Shown: positions 1 to 7,400 of the stretch, piece after piece
Position numbering within the stretch: the stretch's first letter is position 1
Layout of the letters: the number at the start of each line of letters is the position of its first letter
Source: Hepatocystis sp. ex Piliocolobus tephrosceles
Lineage: Eukaryota; Apicomplexa; Aconoidasida; Haemosporida; Plasmodiidae
Length of the DNA stretch: 11,375 nt
Reading direction: 5' to 3'
NCBI GenBank assembly: GCA_902459845.2
Contig: CABPSV020000657.1
Location: forward strand, 1 to 11,375
Position numbers and translations under genes: made by a program
Notes under the pieces: model-generated
What the model saw: only the letters and a program-made list of their open reading frames with translations
Database searches by the model: none
What the model was told of the DNA's origin: nothing

Positions 1-244
1 TCTTTAATATATATTTTTTAATTTTACTGTGAAAATAAATTTTTTAAATAAAAATGAATAAAAAAAAATAAATACATATATATATATATATACATACATA
101 TTTATAAACACTTGTGATATTAATATACCCTAATATTATTTTTACTTTTGGATACATAAATGTCCTTGTAATAGTGGTAAACAACTAAATTAAAAACGAA
201 ATTTTTTAAAATTGTAATTTTTAACAAAATATTTACAGAATGAC

Positions 245-260
245 AAAAAAAAAAAAAAAA

Positions 261-310
<50 letters not shown>
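245..310. repeat. Poly-A tract (A17-T-A48)
   Basis: A homopolymer of adenines broken by a single T at 262; the longer part is 48 A's at 263-310. Such tracts are typical of Plasmodium spacers, where they are thought to disfavour nucleosomes. The exact length is the least reliable part of any assembly. Confidence 0.95.
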
Positions 311-313
<3 letters not shown>

Positions 314-390
314 TAGCAAATTATTATACATAAATAAGTAGTCATACATTAAAATATGTTTTTAACATATATTAAGCAATATTGTGTGTG

Positions 391-432
<42 letters not shown>
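391..432. repeat. Poly-A tract (A42)
   Basis: An uninterrupted run of 42 adenines about 250 bp upstream of gene 1. It is preceded by GTGTGTG and followed by T-rich sequence. No coding role is supported. Confidence 0.95.
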
Positions 433-433
<1 letters not shown>

Positions 434-557
434 CCTTATTCAAAATACATATATCCCTGTTTATTTATTTTATTTTATTTTTTTTGTGTTGTACTTTTGT
501 ATTTATATATTCAACTAGTTCTGTAACTGAGTCAATTTTTTTTAAGAGTATATTCAA

Positions 558-680
558 ATGTATACGCTGAACACGTATATATACACACACGCATATATAC
601 ATACATATATACATATACACATATACATACACATATACTTACATATTTACATATACACATATATATTTACATATACGTAA
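558..680 (+). promoter_or_regulatory. Upstream ORF (40 codons) in the leader of gene 1
   Basis: ATG at 558 opens a 40-codon frame, translated as Tyr/Ile/His/Thr repeats of the CA/TA microsatellite, which stops at TAA 678-680. The stop is six bases before the ATG of gene 1 and in the same frame, so gene 1 cannot be extended upstream in that frame without splicing. If the transcript starts upstream of 558, a scanning ribosome would meet this ATG first, and the uORF could reduce translation of gene 1. The peptide itself looks like a by-product of the repeat. Whether it lies in the mRNA is unknown. Confidence 0.4.
571..638. repeat. 68-bp strictly alternating purine/pyrimidine tract
   Basis: Every base from 571 to 638 alternates purine and pyrimidine, as a mixture of TA, CA and two CG steps rather than one pure dinucleotide repeat. 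Similar but broken CA/TA sequence continues to about 676. Alternating tracts of this kind can adopt Z-DNA or other non-B structure under negative supercoiling. It ends 48 bp before the ATG of gene 1. Confidence 0.85.
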
Positions 681-686
681 GTCCAA

Positions 687-2156
687 ATGATCAGCACACT
701 TTTAAAAAACATGTACTCGATTAGTTTCAAAAATGGAAACAGTTCCTCTCAATGTTATAAAAATATGATGAACACAAACCGACTGATAGGACGTCACAAC
801 ACTTGCATACTAAAAGTACGACGCAAGTACATTCACACACAAAGAAATAATATTTATTATAACAATATTCAGAATTATGCTAAAACTAATGGCATTAAAT
901 ATGACACATTTAAGAACTGTAGATTTTTTCACATTACTAAAAACCTTAAGGAAAAAAATTTTAGTACTGTTAGTAATGCAAAAAATATAAAAAACTTAAA
1001 TAATGAATATGAGAAAGTTACAGAATCTATTAATTCGATTAATGCGAATAAAGATGGTTTACATTCGAGTTCAGGTGATAAGGGTAATAATCCAAACAAT
1101 ATAAATACCAATACAAGTAATGTAAATAATACCAACCCAAACGAGATGGCTGATGAAATAGAAAAAGGGGGAAAAAAGAAATTTAGAAAAACAAAGCTAT
1201 TGTTTTACGGTATTACAACATTGTTTGGTCTCTATGTATCTTATAAAATATATAAGAATGACATGAATTTATCCAAAGCAGAAGAAAGTATTGTAAAAGA
1301 TTTTATGAATCTTATTTATACTTATGAAGAAAAAATGAGTGTTAAAAATTCTCAATTTATGACATGCTTAGATGAAAATATGAATAAACAAATAGCGATG
1401 TATTTTTTACAATTAGATAATGACAAAGCATCTGGTTTTCTTATTAATGATGCTCTTAAATTTTTAGAAGAATTAAATATAAATACAGATAATACAATAG
1501 TAAAAGATTTTATAAAAACTGGAAAAGGTAAAAACTATGAATTAAAAAAATTATCTGGTTGTACGTTACAACAATTTGCTGGACTTATTGAGAGCTTAAT
1601 TTTGGAAAGTAAAACAAAAAATATAGTAGGTACCTTATCAGATGATATATTACCTCCTTTCATTACAAAAAGCGAAAACTATTATATTAAAATTTTAAAT
1701 GAATATTTAATAAAGTTTTTGAATTATATACAAACAACAAATTTATATTTATATTATGTAATGAAAAAAAATAGTGACAGTAGTAATAATAATGATAATA
1801 CAAATGTGGAGAAAATTGAAGAAACATTAACCGAGTTGGAAAAATCAATTTTAGAGAAACTGACAAAATATAATGATAAATATGCTGATAAAAAACTTTT
1901 GTCTTTAGAGTATTTGTTAAGTAAACAAGAACTAAACCAGTTAAGAAATAACAATTTAGTAAAAAAAGATGAAGAAAGCGAATTACTATTAATTGAAAAA
2001 AAAAAAATTGAAGAAAAAATTCAGATGCTTCTCAATTTACAAAAAAAAAGAAATCTAACAGAAACAGATATTAAAAGGTTACAAAATTTGAAGGAAAGAT
2101 TAAAAAATGTTAAATTCGAAATAAAAAAGGAAAAAATAAAAAAATATTTTACATAA
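687..2156 (+). CDS. Conserved-type unknown protein, probable mitochondrial membrane protein with EF-hand-like motifs
   Basis: A complete single-exon gene of 489 residues; I do not recognise a named family. The start at 687 is fixed by an in-frame TAA six bases upstream. Residues 1-72 contain about 12 Lys/Arg and no Asp/Glu, as in a mitochondrial presequence, and basic/aromatic sequence (RFFHITKNL) follows at 80-88. Residues about 130-152 are an Asn-rich linker. A basic patch at 163-170 (KKKFRKTK) precedes one membrane segment at about 171-188. Residues 243-263 resemble an EF-hand helix-loop-helix (DNDKASGFL followed by an acidic helix) with one extra loop residue, and 290-305 (SGCTLQQFAGLIESLI) look like a degenerate partner. 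Residues about 374-480 are charged and heptad-like, suggesting a coiled coil, after a short Asn/Ser stretch at 362-373. Inferred role: inner-membrane protein with a large soluble C-terminal part. Calcium binding is doubtful because the loops lack several ligands. The gene itself is secure; location and fold are inference. Confidence 0.9.
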   Translation: MISTLLKNMYSISFKNGNSSSQCYKNMMNTNRLIGRHNTCILKVRRKYIHTQRNNIYYNNIQNYAKTNGIKYDTFKNCRFFHITKNLKEKNFSTVSNAKNIKNLNNEYEKVTESINSINANKDGLHSSSGDKGNNPNNINTNTSNVNNTNPNEMADEIEKGGKKKFRKTKLLFYGITTLFGLYVSYKIYKNDMNLSKAEESIVKDFMNLIYTYEEKMSVKNSQFMTCLDENMNKQIAMYFLQLDNDKASGFLINDALKFLEELNINTDNTIVKDFIKTGKGKNYELKKLSGCTLQQFAGLIESLILESKTKNIVGTLSDDILPPFITKSENYYIKILNEYLIKFLNYIQTTNLYLYYVMKKNSDSSNNNDNTNVEKIEETLTELEKSILEKLTKYNDKYADKKLLSLEYLLSKQELNQLRNNNLVKKDEESELLLIEKKKIEEKIQMLLNLQKKRNLTETDIKRLQNLKERLKNVKFEIKKEKIKKYFT

Positions 2157-2292
2157 ATTTGTAAAAGAATACATTTTTTTGTATATCTATTTTTGTGTAC
2201 AAAAATAGTACGCATATTAATTGTTGGAAAATTGTTGCACTTTATTTGAAAATATTTGAATTTATTTTTTTGTTGCATTGTTTTGCACTATA

Positions 2293-2332
2293 TTTTTCTC
2301 TTTTTTCTCTCTCATTTTCTCTCTTTTTTTCT

Positions 2333-2363
<31 letters not shown>
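2293..2363. repeat. Polypyrimidine tract ending in T28
   Basis: A C/T-only stretch with one A at 2314: mixed CTCT and T-runs, then T28 at 2336-2363. It lies about 140 bp after the stop codon of gene 1, so it may fall in the 3' UTR or mark its end, though no direct evidence for either is visible. Confidence 0.9.
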
Positions 2364-2437
2364 ATTCATTAATATAACATTTGAAATGTCAATTTTTTGA
2401 ATTTTAAAATCAACTTGGAACACCATAATATATACAT

Positions 2438-2441
<4 letters not shown>

Positions 2442-2469
<28 letters not shown>
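2442..2469. repeat. (AT)14 dinucleotide microsatellite
   Basis: Fourteen perfect AT units, preceded by CATACACAT-type sequence. It is self-complementary and could extrude as a cruciform. Likely length-variable between isolates. Confidence 0.95.
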
Positions 2470-2652
2470 CTATGTGCTTTTTTGTGTATGCTTATATATA
2501 TTTTGAAAATTGTCTGGTTCCTTTTTATTTTAATATTTATATATTTTTTTTTTTTTTACACCTTGTACTTAAAAGATTTTAACATTTTTTTTTTTAACTT
2601 AGCTTATTATAGCTACTTCACATTTGAACGTTTTTTTTTTTTTTTTTTTATA

Positions 2653-2692
2653 TATATAAATATATAAATATATAAATATATAAATATATAAA
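2653..2692. repeat. (TATATAAA)5 8-bp minisatellite
   Basis: Five perfect tandem copies of the 8-bp unit TATATAAA directly after a T-run and before a short A-run. The unit resembles a TATA box, but the tandem array gives no ground to call it a promoter. Confidence 0.9.
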
Positions 2693-2806
2693 AAAAATGG
2701 AGACATTGCAATACACTTTGTCTGTATGGTAAAATAATGCTGGTTACATAACGCACATACATATATATATGTATATACATACAATATAAGCACGACTTTA
2801 TAAAAA

Positions 2807-2810
<4 letters not shown>

Positions 2811-2844
<34 letters not shown>

Positions 2845-2861
2845 ATAATAATAATAATAAT
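2811..2861. repeat. A32 run grading into (AAT)7
   Basis: Thirty-two adenines at 2811-2842 run straight into seven AAT trinucleotides at 2841-2861. The compound structure suggests the triplet repeat arose from the poly-A edge by substitution and slippage. Confidence 0.95.
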
Positions 2862-3054
2862 AGTATAAGTAGTTAATAATAACCTGTGTTGATAAAAATA
2901 ATTGCAATTAATCGAGTTATGTTACTCCTACAGTACAATCTAATCAACATTTTTTAAAATGCAGCTTTACATTATATACTAAAAACTGAATTTTCCAAAG
3001 AATCGTGATAATGAAAATTTTAATATAGGTAGACACAAATAAACGTTCGATTAT

Positions 3055-3075
3055 AAAAAAAAAAAAAAAAAAAAA
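3055..3075. repeat. Poly-A tract (A21)
   Basis: Homopolymer of 21 adenines separating two islands of ordinary sequence in the spacer. Confidence 0.95.
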
Positions 3076-3279
3076 TTTCTTAACTATTCAGGTGATTTAC
3101 TCTAAAAAATTTCTATTAAATTTAAATATGTTTTAAGTTTATTTTAAACTTGATTTAAATTACATTGATATGAGCACATGAATGTATACATCTATGCACA
3201 TACGTAAACAAAAAATTATAAATGTGTATACGAACAAGGTGATAAAAAATTTTCGAATAATAGACCGTTCAAACATGGG

Positions 3280-3293
<14 letters not shown>

Positions 3294-3311
<18 letters not shown>

Positions 3312-3315
3312 TTTT
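3294..3315. repeat. Poly-T tract (T22)
   Basis: Homopolymer of 22 thymines after a short (TA)n stretch, followed by CTCTCGCTAGC and then by a TAGCTA site at 3341. Confidence 0.95.
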
Positions 3316-3407
3316 CTCTCGCTAGCACCCATAACCAATTTAGCTAGTCTTTAAAATGACACTTTTATTTCGAAATTACCTTGCTTATTCATAAAAAAAA
3401 AATTTCA

Positions 3408-3412
<5 letters not shown>

Positions 3413-3442
<30 letters not shown>
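3413..3442. repeat. Poly-A tract (A30)
   Basis: Homopolymer of 30 adenines in the middle of the spacer. No coding meaning. Confidence 0.95.
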
Positions 3443-3444
<2 letters not shown>

Positions 3445-3606
3445 CTATACAATTAATATATGTAAATATTTATTAATTATATCACATATTCATAAATATA
3501 TATATTTTTATTTCATAACATGTTTCTTAATTTTATTCATTATTTTTGTTTTCATTTCGATTTTTGTGTCTGTTCTGCTACATTGTCTGCTATTTACTTC
3601 GTTTTG

Positions 3607-3611
<5 letters not shown>

Positions 3612-3665
<54 letters not shown>
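3612..3665. repeat. Poly-T tract (T54)
   Basis: The longest homopolymer in the window, 54 thymines. Two overlapping + strand frames through it are poly-Phe artefacts. Its length is a likely assembly uncertainty. Confidence 0.95.
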
Positions 3666-3666
<1 letters not shown>

Positions 3667-3950
3667 TTCTGTTACTTTTTTTTTTTAATTTCCAAGATTC
3701 AAGTCACTTTTTATGCTTAAATTTGAAAAAAAAAAAATTAAATTTTTTTTTTTAAATGCTTGCATGTAAAAATAGCCAAATATAAATATGCGAGTGTTAA
3801 TTTAAACAAAAGTATACATTTTTGCAAACATAAATTTATTGTATTTATATGCATATATTAAATATAAGTGTATATATATTGTTTTAAACACAAATAGTGC
3901 CTAATATTTAAAAGCATGGTTATTATTAAAAATTCAGAATATGGATTAAA

Positions 3951-4215
3951 TTTTTTTTATTTTTATTTGTTTTTTTTTTTTTTTTTTTCTTACTTCCTTT
4001 ATTCCTCTCTTTTTTTGTTATATTTTTTCAATAAAATTTAGCTAAAACAGAGATGATGACACATTTTTTTTTTAAAACTTTTCACAATTATTTTTTTACA
4101 TTTATTTTTTTTTTTTTGCTCACTGTTTATTTATTATTTTTTTATTTATTTACATTTTATTTTTTTTTTATTTTTTATATTTTATTTTGTTTATTTTTTA
4201 TTTTATGGTTATGTT
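3951..4215. repeat. T-rich low-complexity block
   Basis: About 265 bp with strong T bias on the + strand: repeated T-runs separated by single A, C or G bases, such as TTTATTTATT-like motifs, broken by a short ordinary stretch near 4030-4060 that includes a TAGCTA. A hydrophobic 71-codon frame (4053-4268) is simply this block in translation. It may be part of the promoter or 5' leader of gene 2. Confidence 0.8.
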
Positions 4216-4262
4216 TTTGTATTTCCACTACCACGTTAACTGTTAAAACGTTTCAAATAGGG

Positions 4263-4286
4263 GTTTAAAACGATACAGTTTTAAAC
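4263..4286. repeat. Perfect 9-bp inverted repeat with 6-nt loop
   Basis: GTTTAAAAC at 4263-4271 and its exact reverse complement GTTTTAAAC at 4278-4286 flank the loop GATACA. The hairpin is 120-144 bp upstream of the gene 2 ATG, in a less repetitive island between the T-rich block and the poly-A/(TA)n tract. It could form in the leader RNA or serve as a two-fold protein site. An AT-rich background makes chance inverted repeats fairly common. Confidence 0.6.
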
Positions 4287-4310
4287 AAAATGGTTTTTAA
4301 TTAATAAATT

Positions 4311-4315
4311 AAAAA

Positions 4316-4350
<35 letters not shown>
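4311..4350. repeat. A14 followed by (TA)13
   Basis: Fourteen adenines at 4311-4324 followed by thirteen TA units at 4325-4350, ending 56 bp before the gene 2 start codon. Probably part of the core promoter or leader, as such tracts commonly are just upstream of Plasmodium genes. Confidence 0.9.
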
Positions 4351-4357
<7 letters not shown>

Positions 4358-4389
4358 CACGTGTGTGAATTCTTATTGGTTAACCCCAG

Positions 4390-4410
4390 ATGCGAATTTT
4401 TACAAAATGA
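4390..4410 (+). promoter_or_regulatory. Six-amino-acid uORF whose stop overlaps the gene 2 start (ATGA)
   Basis: ATG at 4390 begins a frame of six sense codons (M-R-I-F-T-K) that ends in TGA at 4408-4410. The stop overlaps the ATG of gene 2 (4407-4409) as ATGA, in a different frame. A second mini-uORF (M-V-F-N, ATG 4290, stop 4302-4304) lies further up. In a scanning ribosome this arrangement forces either leaky scanning past 4390, which has a GC-richer, less favourable context than the A-rich one at 4407, or termination and re-initiation at the overlapping AUG. The transcript start is unknown, so inclusion in the mRNA is inferred. Confidence 0.5.
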
Positions 4411-7400
4411 ATAGCATTTTACAACTTAACCGTAAATTAGAACCGAGTGGTGAGATAAAAAAGTTATTATCACGCGATCGTCAAAATGTCTACGATAATA
4501 GTGCTATAAATAAAAAAAGATATGTAGAAAGAATTTGTAAAAGATTAAACACTTTTAAAGAAAAGGTTGTTGGTTCAACCGAATATTTAAAATGTGTTGA
4601 ACTTTTATATAAAAAAGCTGGCAGAAGATGTGTTAAAAAAGGGAAAAGAAAAATAAGGGTAAAAAAAAAAGGAGAAAAGAAAAAAAAAAATGGAAACAGT
4701 TTTGAACATAATCTTAATTATTCAATAAAAAAGGACAAATTTTTTAAAGGATCTATCAACTTCTCAGATATTTTTGATGAAAAAAAGTCTAATTTACTTT
4801 TTGATAAATGTTTTAACTTGAAAAATAGGAACAACCAACAAAGTAATATAAAAAATGTTATAAAAAATACGGGACTTGCTTTAAAAGAAAATGAAAAACA
4901 CTCTTCCATTGTTAATGATGCTGGTGTATGTAATGACAAAGTACATGAACCGATTAATAATGATCATAGAAAAAATACAATATGTTATATCCCAAATGAA
5001 TTGAAAACAAAAAAAAGGGGATATACTAACAAAAATGAAGATAATATATTTAATAAAAACGTTTTAGGCGATGTAAAGAATAAAAAAATAACAAATTGTA
5101 ATTTTAAACAAGAAGAAGAAAAAATTGAGGATGTCTATCTGAATGACACATTCGTAGATAATTACTCACATAATAACAATAATATTAACATTGAAGAAGA
5201 TATGATTTTTTCTAACAACACAATAAACAGACAAATAAATGACAATAATAACAATGACAATAATAACAACGACAATAGTGACAATAGTGATAATAGTGAT
5301 AGTAATGATAAAAATTGTAATACTGTTTATAATAAAAAAAAAAGATTAACTAGTTACGAAATAAATGATAAAAATATAGTTATGACTACATCTTTTGAAA
5401 ATAAAAATAATTTGGATTTTCAAATTTTGAAAAAGAATAATAAAAATGTCCATAAACCTTTGATTTTAAAAGAAAATATAAAAAAATTAAAAGAAAAATA
5501 TTATACTAAAAAAGAAAATTTAATTCTTAAAATTTCGAATATACAATTTGAAAATAATAACAACGAAAGTGGGAACTCAGTACATTTTGTTAATGAACAT
5601 AATGGATCACAAGGTCCAATCGAGTCACAAGGTCCAATCGAATCACATGGCCCAATGAAGTCACATGGCCCAATCGAGTCACATGACCCAAACAGGTTGA
5701 ATATCTCCGATGAAACAGCCAATTTAAAGCTTCTTCAAAATCAAGACAATAATGACGAAATAAATAAGATTGTTTGTAATAATGACGATATAATAAGTAA
5801 TTGTAAATACGAAAAGAATAAAATTTATTTATCGATAAGTAAAGATAATAATATAGAACTTATTCAAAAATATAATATTGAGATGGCTTACAAAGTGAAT
5901 GCAATATTCATATATAACATGTTTTTGGAGTTATCCTTCCATATTATTATATTATTTAATATATGTATTGAATTACTAAAATATAATTTTGGGAGTTCCC
6001 CTTATAATACCAGTAGTAGTAGTAATAGTAATAGTAATAGTAATAATAATAAACCAGTGTCAAATGATTATAAAGAAATAATTAAGCTTATTAATATATA
6101 CCAGAAACGAGAACAACTTGTTATTAATTTTTGTCAAACTGCTTTATTGACTTGTAAGAATTATGTATTAAGAAATAATAATCTTAAGAACAGTATTCAT
6201 AATGATAGTATTCATAATGATAGTATTCATAATAGTAGTAGTAGTAATAGTAGCGATAGTAGCGATAGTAGCGATAGTAGCGATAGTAGCGATAGTAGTA
6301 ATATATACAGTAGTAATATCGACAGTAGTAATATCGACAGTAGTAATATCGACAGTAGTAATAGCAATAATAGTGATGACACTTATAGTAACGATCTTAT
6401 AAATCCTGACGAAATATCTACACTAAAAAAATTAATGAAAATGTTAGAAAAATGGAATAAAATAGATATGAATATTTTAATAAAGTTAACAAAATATTAT
6501 ATGAAAAATAAAAAAATTATTTATAATATAAGAATAGTAAATGATTCTTTAGTTAAGTATAATTTCTTTTTAAGAAAAATATATTTTTGTAAATATATTA
6601 ATAAAATCACAATACATTTAAAAAGATTGTTATCTGTGTGTGATTACGATTTTTCAAATAGACACATGTATGCAGCATTGGAGCACTATGATATTGGTTC
6701 TTTAACTGGTTTAACGGGGCATTATAACAGTAGTAACATAAATGACAACAGCAGTTGCGATGTCAACATTGTCAGCCACAATACTAGCCACAACGCAACT
6801 GATACCAACCACAACGCAACTGATACCAACCACAACACCAATGATATCAACCACAACACCAATGATATCAACCACAACACCAATGATATCAACCACAACA
6901 CCAATGATGGTAATAACTCTATCATTAACCAAAACGTTGAAGATACGTCATTTAAAAACAATTTCAATATTAATTTAATAAAACAAGAAAAGGAAATAAA
7001 CTATAACCATATTAATATTATTATATGTTTGAATAATATGTTAACTAATGAAATAAGCTATAATGAACATATAAGAATATTAAATAAAAAAAGAATAACA
7101 TCGTTAAACATTTTTCTTAACGATATAAAACAAATATATAGCATTTTATTTGAACATGGTAATAACGTAACACACAATTCTGAAACTATAAAAAAAGAAT
7201 ATACTAAAATTAATGTGTTAAATTTTTTTTTATCAAAGCATTATTTTTTTAATAAAGATAAGACGGTAGTAGTACCTGTAGTAAATGATATTAACAAACG
7301 TGACGATAATAATGGTGATAATAAAAATTTACACAAAAAAGATTTTATGTATAACCAAACGAATGATAAGTTAATAGAAGGTATTTTGAACAAGGAAGAA

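Larger units (their letters stand above)
1..686. other. Upstream intergenic region / putative 5' leader of gene 1
   Basis: No convincing protein gene is seen here. The stretch consists of AT-rich sequence with a short (TA)n tract near 77-92, two long poly-A runs (245-310 and 391-432), and a CA/TA-type microsatellite region from about 571 to 676 that leads up to the start of gene 1. The only longer open frame (382-570) is a poly-Lys and Phe-rich translation of the A- and T-tracts and is judged spurious. The region probably contains the promoter and 5' leader of gene 1, but no transcription start can be placed from sequence alone. Confidence 0.75.
2157..4406. other. 2.25-kb intergenic spacer between two tandem + strand genes
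   Basis: It should contain the 3' UTR and end of gene 1 and the promoter and 5' leader of gene 2. Most of it is homopolymer or microsatellite (listed separately). Islands of ordinary complexity lie at about 2862-3050, 3076-3290, 3316-3410 and 3740-3950. I found no tRNA cloverleaf, rRNA segment or credible ORF. The open frames are Phe/Leu/Lys-rich translations of T- or A-tracts. Three copies of the palindrome TAGCTA occur at 2610, 3341 and 4039. No transcription start or poly-A site can be placed with confidence. Confidence 0.75.

Noticed and set aside
382..570. 62-codon + strand frame beginning MCV followed by poly-Lys
   Set aside because: It is a translation of the A42 tract and following T-rich DNA, with no domain-like sequence and no sign of coding composition.
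677..682. GTAAGT splice-donor-like sequence just before the gene 1 ATG
   Set aside because: Using it would remove the start of gene 1, whose uninterrupted frame and presequence-like N-terminus make good sense as coding. No clear acceptor-bounded exon was seen.
3267..3352. Possible tRNA or structured RNA around GTTCAAACATGGGT and GCTAGC...GCTAG
   Set aside because: Only 5-6 bp stems can be drawn, no cloverleaf forms, and a T22 run interrupts the segment.
4053..4268. 71-codon very hydrophobic Phe/Leu-rich + strand frame upstream of gene 2
   Set aside because: Its Phe/Leu/Tyr content comes directly from a T-rich low-complexity block; the similar frames at 2195-2667 and 3520-3755 have the same cause.
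5895..5978. Transmembrane helix in gene 2 (residues 497-524)
   Set aside because: It is hydrophobic, but Glu508, His512 and Glu522 interrupt it. It better fits a buried or amphipathic helix, so it was not called as a membrane span.
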